52,695 bases of DNA, from the NCBI GenBank assembly GCA_900550695.1, contig URTF01000005.1:1-52695 (forward strand), written 5' to 3'. Below are positions 31,430 to 39,462 of this stretch, in pieces. This DNA is from an uncultured Ruminococcus sp. (lineage in GTDB: Bacteria; Bacillota; Clostridia; Oscillospirales; Ruminococcaceae). Made by a program: the position numbers and the translations under genes. Under the pieces are notes generated by a model, which worked only from the letters and a program-made list of their open reading frames with translations, was not told the origin of the DNA and searched no databases. The stretch's first letter is position 1. Each line of letters opens with the position of its first letter.

Positions 31430-32476
31430 TTATTCTGTATATGAACCGCCGTTGAACTTATAGTAAATTGCAGGCCATTTCGGGTTCTGGTTTACACTGA
31501 AGTTCGAGGTATCTATGTTTTCGGTGGTTTCACCCGAACGAAGGCGTCTTGCGATTATAACGTGACGTGCTTCGTCCCATTCGTATGCGCAGGTGGAAAG
31601 GGTCAGGTATTTATCGTTTTCATCAAAGTCGATTCCGGTCAGGAACTGGCTGCGGGTGGTTATTTCCTTTTTGAAATTCTCAAAAGTATAAGCTCCGCTG
31701 TCCTTGAAATTGACATAATTGATGTAATCGAACAGGTTTCCGTCGTCATGCTCGGGGAGCGTGTTTATGACGAACGAGGATATGATAACGTAAGTATAGT
31801 TTTCGTAATAGTTATCATAGTAGACAAATGGGTTTTTGAGCCAGTATTTGAGATCCCATTTATAATAGTCGAGGTTGCCGAACATTGAGCCGTCACGGTT
31901 ATTGTGACCGTAGAGGATAATGTTGTCGCTCTGCTTGTCGGAATAATCGTTGGTGATGTTTCGGGGATCGGCGAATACCGTTCCGACCGAGCGCACCTGA
32001 TCGTAGAAGTTGTGTTTCAGGTAGTAGCTGTTATCACGCTGAACGACGGGCTCACCGAGGACATCGGGAATATAGATATATCCGATATAATCGGGGTTTA
32101 TCGCAAGCATTTCCTCCGCAGCTTCGGATTTGACGAGCGGCGGACGCTGTTCCTCGGGGATTTCTTCGATATTATCGGAGGGGAGAGCGCTGTCCGCAGT
32201 ATCGTTCCTTCCTGCGGAACTGCCTGAAGCGTTGTTGTAGATAACGTTGAGCTTGTTGTTGTTCTGCTTCGCTTCAAACTGGTGGTAAAAATACACCGCA
32301 AGCACTGCAATGCAGGCGATAAGCACTGCTATTGCAAAAAGTGAGAATATCTTGCCGGCTATTTCCTTTCCCGAGTCGCCTTTGTGAGGGATAAATGCCT
32401 CGGAAAAGCTTTTTTTCTTCTTTTTTTCTTTTTCCTTGTAATGCTGTGACTGGTAAACTTCATCGGCGAGTGCCAT
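31430..32476 (-). CDS. Class B sortase (fourth in the row)
   Basis: This 348-residue membrane transpeptidase has a Lys-rich cytoplasmic start (KEKEKKKKKSFSEAFIP), one membrane helix (about 43-66) and an extracellular class B sortase domain. Its catalytic His is in NIILYGHNNRDGSMFG, the Cys in YLTLSTCAYEW and the Arg in EARHVIIARR. The usual CSNEFEPSRFVV is changed to CAYEWDEARHVI, so this is the most divergent of the four at the active site. It lies 15 bp after the 805-residue sortase gene. No sorting-signal substrate is encoded in the window. Sortases join surface proteins to peptidoglycan or to pili. Confidence 0.9.
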   Translation of the reverse strand: MALADEVYQSQHYKEKEKKKKKSFSEAFIPHKGDSGKEIAGKIFSLFAIAVLIACIAVLAVYFYHQFEAKQNNNKLNVIYNNASGSSAGRNDTADSALPSDNIEEIPEEQRPPLVKSEAAEEMLAINPDYIGYIYIPDVLGEPVVQRDNSYYLKHNFYDQVRSVGTVFADPRNITNDYSDKQSDNIILYGHNNRDGSMFGNLDYYKWDLKYWLKNPFVYYDNYYENYTYVIISSFVINTLPEHDDGNLFDYINYVNFKDSGAYTFENFKKEITTRSQFLTGIDFDENDKYLTLSTCAYEWDEARHVIIARRLRSGETTENIDTSNFSVNQNPKWPAIYYKFNGGSYTE

Positions 32477-32491
32477 TATGTAAAAACTCCT

Positions 32492-34909
32492 TTAATTCGC
32501 AGTAACGGTAGTGGTTTCTTCCGATTCGGTTTCGGGGACGCTTGTGACTGTGCTTTCCTCGGTATCGGAAGTTTCCGCAGTGGTTTCTTTGGCAGTTGAT
32601 TTCTTTTTCTTTGTGGTCGTTTCCTCGGCTGTGGTTTCTGTGGTCGTCTTTTTGGATTTTTTCTTGGTAGTGGTTTCCTCAGCCGTTGTTTCCTCAGAGG
32701 TATCGGCGTCAGTCGATTTTTTCTTCTTGGAAGTTGTTTCTTCGGCAGAGGTTTCTTCCGTTTCTTCCGTTTCTTCCGTTGTGGTTTTCTTTTTCTTCTT
32801 TTTGGAGGTGGTATCTTCACCGCCTTCATCGGAAGCATCGGTAGGAATGGTCGTTACATCTGCATCAACGGGAGTATCCGTATCGGAATCACCTGCGTTT
32901 AATGTATCTGTGCTGTTTTCCTCATCGGAAACGGAGGTTTTCTTCTTCTTTTTCTTTTTGGTTGTTGTTTCGCCGTCCTCGTCGGTTTCCTCGGGGACGG
33001 TCGTTTCCTCGGACGTTTCTTCCGTGCGTTCCGTTGTGGTTTCGCCTGACATTATCGCCGTCCAGTCAACTCCTCTTGCATAAGGGTTGAATGAAGCGGA
33101 GGTGAAATCGTAATCGGAAACGCTTTCGCCGCTGCGGAGCTTTCGTGCGAAAACTACGAAACGTGAGTTGGTGAACTCATTCGAGCAGGTCGAGAGGACT
33201 AAAAGCTTGTCGCCGAACTCTGCTTTTACGGGGGAGATTATCTGATTGCGTGACTGGACTTCGCCCATATACCAATCAAATGTGGCTTCGTCATTGAGTG
33301 CTTCGATATAATCGTGATAATGGAACACCTCGCCGTTGGAATCCTGCTTTTCGAGGGCATTCGTTACAAAATAGGCATAAATGAGGTAAGTTCCGCTTTC
33401 GTACTCGGTGCGGAGCGTTACTGTCGGGTTAGCGGCATAAAAGTCAAGATCCTGCTTATAATTTTTGAGGTTGCCGAACATTGTTCCGTCTTCCTGATTA
33501 TGACCGTAAAGTACGAGGTTCGGGGAAACATAATCCTCGCTGACGGTGCAGCGGTAATCCATAAAGATAGCGCCGCCCTTGTTCTGCTCGTCATAGTATG
33601 TATGCGTAAGGTAGTAGGTGTTGGTCGTATCCTCGGGGTCCTGGACAACGGGTTGGTAGATATCGCAGCCCTCAAGCTCGATAAAGCCGACCACCTTGTC
33701 GCTTATACCTTTATAATAGGACATAATGTCGATGTTATGCTGCTGTTCTTCCTCCTCGGTCGGTGCGATCGTAATAACATTGCCCTCGCTGTCGATAGTG
33801 GTTTTCGCTGTTGTGGTAACGACTTCCTTTATCTTTTCGAGGTCTTTTACGGCTCTGTTCGACTGGATAAGGGTGCTTGCAAGCATAACGCCTGCACCGA
33901 TGAAGATGATAACTGCGATGATGAACACTATTTTTCGTATCATCTCAAAGACGGTATCGCCTTTCCACGGGAGGATCTCTTTCAGGATATTCTTCTTTGC
34001 CTTTTTGGCGTTGTCTTCCGCAGTTTCTTCGGCAGTGAGAGTGACAGGCTCGGGGTTGAAAGCAGGTATATCATCGGTTCGGACGGTTTCACTTTCGGAG
34101 CTGTCGGCTTTTTCGGTTTTATTTTCTTCCTCGGTCGGAGTGTCCGTCTTTTCGGGATCTGTTTCGTCATCGATTATTTCATCATCGGAAATATCGTTGA
34201 CGGTATCATCGGTTTCGTCGATATCTTCGGGGACGGTTTCGTCCTCTTCGATCTCTTCACTGTCGAGGTCGGCGATGGCATCGTCGATCGTTTCCTCTAT
34301 GCTCGGCTCGGGGAGGATATCGCCCCAGTCGGGGATATCGGCATTGAGGACTTCAACGGTTCCCGTCGGCTCGCTTTCGGCTTTGTCGGCATCGTCAGGA
34401 ACGGCTGCAGGCTGCGGCGGAGCTTCGGATTCGGAGGGCTCGTTTGTTTCCTCTTCGGATATATCTTCAACAATATTACTTTCTGTAATATCATTTTCCT
34501 TATTTTCTGTGGTTTCGGGGACTTCACTTTCCGTTGGCGGAGCAATTGCAGGTTCGTCAGGCCCGTCGGTTTCCTGCTCGGTGTGTTTATCGGCTTCGGG
34601 TGAAGCTGATGTGCTTTCCGGCTTTGGTTCTTCTGCCGTTGTCACGTTAGCTGCCTTAGGCTCGGCTGACTTGTCCTGCTCGGCGGAAGTGTCTGAGCTG
34701 TCGGGAATATTTCCGTTCTGCTCGGTTTCTTCCTCGGGAGGGGCAGGCTTTGCATGGCGTGGGACATACTCGCCGTTCGGAGATAACTCCTCGGAAAATT
34801 CCCCGTCATAGTCTTCTGTTATATTGTGCGGTGCGGACGGTTCGGTTTTTTTCTTGTCGAATTCCGCAATTATATCATCGACTGTGAAGCCGAACTTGTT
34901 ATCTGACAT
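32492..34909 (-). CDS. Class B sortase with long acidic N-terminus and Lys/Thr-repeat tail
   Basis: This 805-residue protein is about three times the usual sortase length. Residues 1-300 are cytoplasmic, acidic and disordered, opening with FTVDDIIAEFDKK. A juxtamembrane ILPWKGDT and a membrane helix (about 327-345) follow. The sortase domain (about 395-600) has H470 (LVLYGHNQEDG), C575 (LSTCSNEF) and R583 (SRFVVFARK). Residues 620-805 are an extracellular tail with repeated runs of TTxKKKK and EETT/TEET, ending ETTTVTAN without a second helix or sorting motif. The tail is rich in Lys, so it could be a self-substrate or bind anionic wall polymers; that is inference. No frameshift was noticed. 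Confidence 0.9.
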   Translation of the reverse strand: MSDNKFGFTVDDIIAEFDKKKTEPSAPHNITEDYDGEFSEELSPNGEYVPRHAKPAPPEEETEQNGNIPDSSDTSAEQDKSAEPKAANVTTAEEPKPESTSASPEADKHTEQETDGPDEPAIAPPTESEVPETTENKENDITESNIVEDISEEETNEPSESEAPPQPAAVPDDADKAESEPTGTVEVLNADIPDWGDILPEPSIEETIDDAIADLDSEEIEEDETVPEDIDETDDTVNDISDDEIIDDETDPEKTDTPTEEENKTEKADSSESETVRTDDIPAFNPEPVTLTAEETAEDNAKKAKKNILKEILPWKGDTVFEMIRKIVFIIAVIIFIGAGVMLASTLIQSNRAVKDLEKIKEVVTTTAKTTIDSEGNVITIAPTEEEEQQHNIDIMSYYKGISDKVVGFIELEGCDIYQPVVQDPEDTTNTYYLTHTYYDEQNKGGAIFMDYRCTVSEDYVSPNLVLYGHNQEDGTMFGNLKNYKQDLDFYAANPTVTLRTEYESGTYLIYAYFVTNALEKQDSNGEVFHYHDYIEALNDEATFDWYMGEVQSRNQIISPVKAEFGDKLLVLSTCSNEFTNSRFVVFARKLRSGESVSDYDFTSASFNPYARGVDWTAIMSGETTTERTEETSEETTVPEETDEDGETTTKKKKKKKTSVSDEENSTDTLNAGDSDTDTPVDADVTTIPTDASDEGGEDTTSKKKKKKTTTEETEETEETSAEETTSKKKKSTDADTSEETTAEETTTKKKSKKTTTETTAEETTTKKKKSTAKETTAETSDTEESTVTSVPETESEETTTVTAN

Positions 34910-34923
34910 TGAAAACTATCCTT

Positions 34924-35907
34924 TTACTGATTATAGATGAAGCTGTAATCGGGTTCCTTTGCTTCGTAATTTACAGATGCGAGCGTTGTATCGACATCTG
35001 CCGATTCACCGTCACGGACACGTCTGCCGATAACAACAAATCGGGACGGTTCAAACTCGTTCGAGCAGGTGGAAAGCGTGAGGTACTTATCGTTCTCGTC
35101 AAAGTCAACGCCTGTGTTTATGGCAGTGTGTTTGAGGATATTTTCCCTGAACGAATCGAACGGGCGGCTCTTGCCGAAGTTTATGTAGTTATGGTAGTCG
35201 AATATGATCCCGTCACGGGTGTGTTGGGGTTCGACTTCGATAACGAAAGCGGCAATGATCTTATAGGTGTATTCTTCATAGAGGTTGGAGAATTCAAAGG
35301 TCGGGTGGTTGACATAGAAGTCGAAGCCCTTTGTGCTGCCCGAGGACGGCTTGACCTTATAATAGCTGAGTGTGCCGAACATTGTGCCGTCACGCTGGTT
35401 GTGACCGTAGAGGATAATGTTCTTGCTCTGGTTGTCGTCATAGTCGTTGACATTGCAGCGGTAATCGGCAAAGACCGTTCCCGGCTGTGCTTTCTGACCG
35501 TAGAAATTTCGGTCGAGGTAGTCACTGTTGTTTTCCGTCTGGACAACAACGTTGTCGATGTATGTACCGCCGACCTTTATCCAGCCTGCCGTATCGGGAT
35601 TTTCGTCAACGAATGATCTCATACTGTCGAGCAGTACGAGCGGAGGGGGAGCGGTCGTTACCGTGGTTTCCTCTGTGACAGTGGTAACGGGAGGAGCGGT
35701 TTCCGAGGTTATAACTGTGGTATGCTGGCTTGCGAGTTCATCGTTGAGCTTCTTGTTGCGCTGTTCGCCTATGACAAGGCAGATAAGTATGATGACCGTC
35801 ACAACGAGTACGGCTGCGGCTGCGAGCGTGACGATCTTTGAAGCCTTGACCTTTGGTGAATCGTCTTTCTTTGGTATAAATTTATCGAAAAAGCTTTTAT
35901 TTGACAT
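34924..35907 (-). CDS. Class B sortase (second in the row)
   Basis: This 327-residue protein has a short cytoplasmic start (MSNKSFFDKFIPKKDDSPK), one membrane helix (about 25-48), a Thr/Val-rich stalk (TTVTEETTVTTAPPP) and a class B sortase domain. The catalytic His is in NIILYGHNQRDGTMFG, the Cys in YLTLSTCSNEFE and the Arg in PSRFVVIGRR. All catalytic residues are present. It is 14 bp upstream of the 805-residue sortase gene, so they are surely co-transcribed. The paralogues share most of the catalytic strands but differ in stalk and tail, which suggests different substrates or positions at the wall. Confidence 0.9.
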   Translation of the reverse strand: MSNKSFFDKFIPKKDDSPKVKASKIVTLAAAAVLVVTVIILICLVIGEQRNKKLNDELASQHTTVITSETAPPVTTVTEETTVTTAPPPLVLLDSMRSFVDENPDTAGWIKVGGTYIDNVVVQTENNSDYLDRNFYGQKAQPGTVFADYRCNVNDYDDNQSKNIILYGHNQRDGTMFGTLSYYKVKPSSGSTKGFDFYVNHPTFEFSNLYEEYTYKIIAAFVIEVEPQHTRDGIIFDYHNYINFGKSRPFDSFRENILKHTAINTGVDFDENDKYLTLSTCSNEFEPSRFVVIGRRVRDGESADVDTTLASVNYEAKEPDYSFIYNQ

Positions 35908-35964
35908 CTATTTTAACCTCGTGTAAAATTTTTTATTGATAAAAATTTTATCTGTGATAGAAAT

Positions 35965-36927
35965 TTATCTATGATAGATCACGTTCCAGTCGGGTTCTTT
36001 TGCACTCTTGTTTGTGTAAGCCTGCGAAGTATCGACAGACGGGTCTTCGTCTTTGCGTGTGCGCCTTGCTATGACAACGAAACGGGACGGTTCAAACTCA
36101 TTCGAGCAGGTCGAGAGGGTGAGGAACGAGTCGCCGTATTCAACGTCAACGCCCGTGACTATCTGCGAGCGAAGCTCAACGTTTTCGATGAAATAGTTAT
36201 ACTGCTGCTTATTTTCAAAGTTTATGCAGTTATGGTAATCAAAGATAACGCCGTCGGCGGTCTGCCATGTTTCAACGGGAGTTACGAAGCAGGCAATTAT
36301 TTTATACACATCGGTGCTGTAATTCGAGCTGAAAGTCACTGTCGGGTGCGATTTATAGAAATCAAGGTCGTGCTTATATTTTGCGAGGTCGCCGAACATG
36401 GTCTTGTCCTTCTGGTTGTGACCGTAGAGGATAAGGTTGTCCGAGCGTTCGTGTGCGTTGAGCGTTGCACGGCGGTCGAGGAAGATAGTTCCTGCCTTGT
36501 TCTTGCTGCCGTCAAATGCACGTTTGAGGTAGTATGTATTGCCGTCGCTGCTTTTTTTCTGGACAACGGGGAGGGCGATGTTGGTATCGTCTATCTGCAC
36601 CCAGCCTACGGTATCTTCATTTATTGCGAGGAGCTGTTTTGCACTCGGGAGAAGCTCACCGCCGTTATCGCCTATGGAGATATGCGAGATGATAAGTTCT
36701 TTGAGGTTTCCGTTGAGTATCTTTGTGCTGACCGACTGCCAAAGCTCGCTTCCGAGTATAAAGATACAGCCGATGAGTATCACAAGGCAGAGCTGCGTGA
36801 ATATCTTGCTGACGACTTCCTTTGCGCCGTCGCCTCTCTGAATGAGGAGCCAGTGACCCCGCCGTTCCTTGCGCTTTTGTTTCTGTGCTTTTTTATAGGC
36901 TTTCTGAGCCTCACGGGATAATGCCAT
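35965..36927 (-). CDS. Class B sortase (first in the row)
   Basis: This 320-residue protein is the promoter-proximal sortase. It has a strongly basic cytoplasmic start (REAQKAYKKAQKQKRKERRG), a juxtamembrane LIQRGDGAKEVVSKIF, one membrane helix (about 43-62) and a class B domain with H170 (NLILYGHNQKDKTMFG), C274 (FLTLSTCSNEFE) and R282 (PSRFVVIARR). The start at 36927 (MALSREAQ) mirrors the fourth sortase (MALADEVY). The open frame continues 57 codons up through the promoter region and is rejected. AGGA lies about 12 nt before the ATG, a somewhat long spacing. Confidence 0.9.
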   Translation of the reverse strand: MALSREAQKAYKKAQKQKRKERRGHWLLIQRGDGAKEVVSKIFTQLCLVILIGCIFILGSELWQSVSTKILNGNLKELIISHISIGDNGGELLPSAKQLLAINEDTVGWVQIDDTNIALPVVQKKSSDGNTYYLKRAFDGSKNKAGTIFLDRRATLNAHERSDNLILYGHNQKDKTMFGDLAKYKHDLDFYKSHPTVTFSSNYSTDVYKIIACFVTPVETWQTADGVIFDYHNCINFENKQQYNYFIENVELRSQIVTGVDVEYGDSFLTLSTCSNEFEPSRFVVIARRTRKDEDPSVDTSQAYTNKSAKEPDWNVIYHR

Positions 36928-36984
36928 TTGTATATCAGTTCCTAATCTGTGTTTTTGTTTATACTTATATTTATTAGTAGTATA

Positions 36985-37013
36985 ATTATACAGCAAACGT
37001 GTCAAAAAGTCAA
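36985..37013 (-). promoter_or_regulatory. Promoter of the sortase-SpoIID-pdp operon
   Basis: On the minus strand TTGACT (37013-37008) and TATAAT (36990-36985) are 17 bp apart, 57 bp before the first sortase start. No other good promoter or terminator was seen until the end of pdp, which supports one long transcript. Confidence 0.75.
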
Positions 37014-37134
37014 GGAAATGCGCTTGTTTTGTAGCATTTGACAAATAAACTTTCAGATAAATTACACATAAAGAAAAGAAAATTTTACGCAAAGGCATAT
37101 TTCAGAATATTTATGCAAAAATATACTCTCTGTA

Positions 37135-37163
37135 TTGACAAAAAGGCAAAAATATTGTATAAT
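37135..37163 (+). promoter_or_regulatory. Full-consensus promoter of nrdR
   Basis: TTGACA (37135-37140) and TATAAT (37158-37163) are spaced exactly 17 bp apart. Confidence 0.85.
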
Positions 37164-37211
37164 AACAGCAAGGTTTTATAACATAAGTTTATGCTTTGTG
37201 GAGGGTAAGAT

Positions 37212-37667
37212 ATGCGTTGTCCGTTCTGCGGTTTTGAAGATACAAAGGTCATTGATTCCCGTCCTGCCGACGGTCAGAAACGCCGCCGCAGGGAATGTAC
37301 GAGCTGCGGAAGACGGTTCACGACTTATGAATCGGTCGAAGTTCCCGTTCTGCTCGTCACGAAAAAGGACAACACGGCGGAGCTTTTCAACCGCAACAAG
37401 CTTATCGCAGGAATTTCCACAGCCGTGAAGAAGCGTCCCGTTTCCGCAGAGGATATCAACCGCATCGTTGATGAGATCGAAAGCTACTATGCGAACAAAA
37501 TGGTCACGCAGGTCACAAGCTCGGAGATAGGCGACAGAGTTCTTGCGGCTCTTCGTGAGATAGATGAAGTCGCATACGTTCGCTTTGCGTCCGTTTACAA
37601 GGATTTCGATGATGTTGACAGTTTTATTGACATCATTTCGGAGCTTCGGGACGGGGAGAAGAAATAA
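37212..37667 (+). CDS. nrdR: Transcriptional repressor NrdR
   Basis: This 151-residue repressor of ribonucleotide reductase genes senses ATP/dATP. It has an N-terminal zinc ribbon (MRCPFCG, then CTSCGRRFTTYE) followed by an ATP-cone (about 49-139, VTKKDNTAELFNRNKL, EIGDRVLAALREIDEVAYVRFASVY). Length and order are exactly those of the family. GGAGGGT precedes the ATG. No nrd genes or obvious NrdR boxes are nearby, so the targets are elsewhere. It is monocistronic, with a shared terminator toward the XRE gene. Confidence 0.97.
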   Translation: MRCPFCGFEDTKVIDSRPADGQKRRRRECTSCGRRFTTYESVEVPVLLVTKKDNTAELFNRNKLIAGISTAVKKRPVSAEDINRIVDEIESYYANKMVTQVTSSEIGDRVLAALREIDEVAYVRFASVYKDFDDVDSFIDIISELRDGEKK

Positions 37668-37688
37668 GATCTGATATAACATATAACA

Positions 37689-37726
37689 AAAAACACAGTC
37701 TGTCTTAAACGGCAGGCTGTGTTTTT
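37689..37726. terminator. Bidirectional terminator between nrdR and the XRE gene
   Basis: An AAAACACAG...CTGTGTTTTT stem with a further inner CTGTC/GGCAG pairing has Ts on both 3' sides. It serves the convergent genes. Confidence 0.75.
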
Positions 37727-37730
37727 GTTT

Positions 37731-38048
37731 TTATTCGTATTTTTTTATTGCATCGATTATATCGTTGATGATAAGCTTGCTTTTGCTGTCAAGGCTGCCT
37801 ATCTTTTCGGAAATAACATCATCCGAGATATTTCCGTCCGTGCCGAGGAGCAGGTAGTTGGGTGTGGTTTTCAATGCGGCGCATATATCCATAAGCGCTT
37901 CCAGACTCGGTGCGGAACGTCCGGTTTCGAGGTTGGAGATATACTTGTAATTCACGTCGATCATTTCGCAGATCTGATACTGTTTAAGTCCGAGCTCTTT
38001 TCTGCGCTTTGCCATTCGCTGTCCCACTTCGCAGTAGTTGATATTCAT
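37731..38048 (-). CDS. XRE-family helix-turn-helix regulator
   Basis: This 105-residue DNA-binding protein has a Cro/C1-type HTH (about 6-62, RRKELGLKQYQICEMIDVNYKYISNLETGRSAPSLEALMDICAAL) and a short helical C-terminus. GGAG precedes the ATG at 38048. It is divergent from a secreted-protein gene whose promoter is flanked by two AGAA-N2-TTCT-like sites, so autoregulation and control of that neighbour are likely but inferred. There is no peptide or toxin partner beside it. Confidence 0.88.
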   Translation of the reverse strand: MNINYCEVGQRMAKRRKELGLKQYQICEMIDVNYKYISNLETGRSAPSLEALMDICAALKTTPNYLLLGTDGNISDDVISEKIGSLDSKSKLIINDIIDAIKKYE

Positions 38049-38131
38049 TGTTATTCGCTCCTTTCGGGGTTTCGTGGCTTTTTATTTATATATTATCAGC
38101 AGAAGAAAATATAAAAAACCATTTAATAGGT

Positions 38132-38171
38132 GAAAATTCTACTTGACAAATAGAAAATTCTGCTTTATAAT
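38132..38171 (+). promoter_or_regulatory. Promoter with two candidate XRE operators
   Basis: TTGACA (38143-38148), 17 bp, TATAAT (38166-38171). GAAAATTCT occurs at 38133-38141 and again at 38153-38161, once before the -35 and once in the spacer, 20 bp (about two helical turns) apart. The second is an AGAA-N2-TTCT palindrome. Confidence 0.65.
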
Positions 38172-38329
38172 AAGAAAAAATGTAAAAAAACTATGTCACA
38201 GATGGATTTTTGGGTTAGGGGGGCTGCTGTGAGGGTGCTTTTGATGTTTGTACAAAAAATAAAAGCAACACGGGTATGTTCTGCCGCAGTGGAATATGAA
38301 CAGTTGTAAATTGAAAAGGAGTAATTGTT

Positions 38330-39112
38330 ATGAAATTCAGAAACAAAATAATATCGGCGGCTCTTGCAGCGGTTTTATCGTTTGGTGCAGTCGCAATGCC
38401 GGCAGGCTTTATCGAAACAGCGATCGTTGCAAGTGCGGAAACTTATGAAGATCGGATTGAAAGTGTTACAAAAAAGATAAAGGGAACGGATGTTACTCTG
38501 TACTGGGATGATCTGGAGTCGGCAACTTCTTACAGGGTATATAAGAGAACTTCCGATGGAAAGACGTACAAGAAGTATTCCGACTATACGTTGAAGAGAA
38601 CATCGGATGGCAGAATCAAATGCACAATAAAGGGGTTGAAGAAAAGCAAGACCTATTATTTTGCAGTCGCTCCCACGAAAAAAACCATAGAGGGGGATGT
38701 TCTTGTTGGCAAAAAGAAAACTGTGAAGATCACAACCGAGTCTTACACATCAAAGTCTTCTTCAACCGAAAAGCTCACATATATCCCAAATCCCTCTGAT
38801 ATATGCAGTTATCTGTCTTTTGTAAAGAGTACATTAACAGATGACGGGAAAGCTGTAATTAAACTTTATTCGGGAATGGCGACATACGATAATTATAAAA
38901 ATTATCAAAATTATTTGGAGGATCATGGGCTGTATCTTGATTTTATTGATGGAGAGCATGAGATAGAGGATGATGGTGATTCGTTTACTTTCATTTTTAA
39001 TGTCTATACCAATTCAAAAATGACGAAATCGCTTGGTATGGTTTCATTTACATATTATATTTATAGTGATGGTTCGGGCGTGTATGTTATGATATTAACG
39101 CTTAAAACCTGA
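38330..39112 (+). CDS. Secreted protein with fibronectin-III-like domain
   Basis: This 260-residue protein has a Sec signal peptide (MKFRNKIISAALAAVLSFGA, likely cut after VASA). An FnIII-like domain follows at about 50-135 (VTLYWDDLESATSYRVYKR, LKKSKTYYFAVAP), then a Ser/Thr linker and a C-terminal domain of unknown type (about 150-260). There is no membrane anchor or LPxTG motif, so it is probably released or wall-bound. A strong promoter about 160 bp upstream and AAAGGAG at the ATG suggest good expression. The long G-rich leader (GGGTTAGGGGGG near 38213) is unusual. I do not recognise the C-terminal family. Confidence 0.75.
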   Translation: MKFRNKIISAALAAVLSFGAVAMPAGFIETAIVASAETYEDRIESVTKKIKGTDVTLYWDDLESATSYRVYKRTSDGKTYKKYSDYTLKRTSDGRIKCTIKGLKKSKTYYFAVAPTKKTIEGDVLVGKKKTVKITTESYTSKSSSTEKLTYIPNPSDICSYLSFVKSTLTDDGKAVIKLYSGMATYDNYKNYQNYLEDHGLYLDFIDGEHEIEDDGDSFTFIFNVYTNSKMTKSLGMVSFTYYIYSDGSGVYVMILTLKT

Positions 39113-39172
39113 ATGGATAAATATAGCAGATATTGTGAACGGCAGGCAAAAAATCATAAATTAAAAATTTGT

Positions 39173-39212
39173 TGCCCGACAGGTCATTCAGGTGTCCTGT
39201 CGGGCATTTTTA
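39173..39212 (+). terminator. Terminator after the secreted-protein gene
   Basis: Perfect 11-nt arms (TGCCCGACAGG at 39173-39183, CCTGTCGGGCA at 39196-39206) are followed by TTTTTATT. Confidence 0.9.
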
Positions 39213-39251
39213 TTAGGAAAATTCGGCTTTTGCACTCAGTTATGAACATTT

Positions 39252-39395
39252 TTATGCAAAAATATAACCAATATACACGTTTTATACATTTACACTTGCA
39301 TAAAATCAAATAATATACAGAAAATAATGCATAAAAATAAAAAATCAAGAAAAATATGCAAAAACTCTTGACAAAAGCAGGAATAGGTGTATAAT
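39252..39395 (+). promoter_or_regulatory. argG promoter with repeated TGCA-type (ARG-box-like) half-sites
   Basis: TTGACA (39368-39373) and TATAAT (39390-39395) with 16 bp form the promoter. Upstream, four AT-rich half-sites with a TGCA core start at 39255, 39297, 39328 and 39357 (TATGCAAAAATA, TTGCATAAAA, ATGCATAAAAATA, TATGCAAAAA). They resemble ArgR boxes of Firmicutes, which fits the gene served, but pairing and consensus are not exact. This non-coding stretch (39113-39462) holds nothing else besides the terminator at 39173. Confidence 0.5.
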
Positions 39396-39462
39396 AAAAC
39401 TTGTACGACAGAGATCGTTAAAAATCTATGTATGCAAATACATATTTATGGAGGAAAATAAA

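Noticed and set aside
33314..34811. Two long open frames opposite the 805-residue sortase gene
   Set aside because: They are mirror effects of the acidic repeat codons (Ser/Val-rich runs) and have no start signals or family match.
36928..37098. 57-codon extension of the first sortase
   Set aside because: It runs through the promoter; the start at 36927 matches the fourth sortase's N-terminus.
39113..39313. Small frame after the secreted-protein gene
   Set aside because: It contains the terminator hairpin and the TGCA half-sites; no ribosome site.
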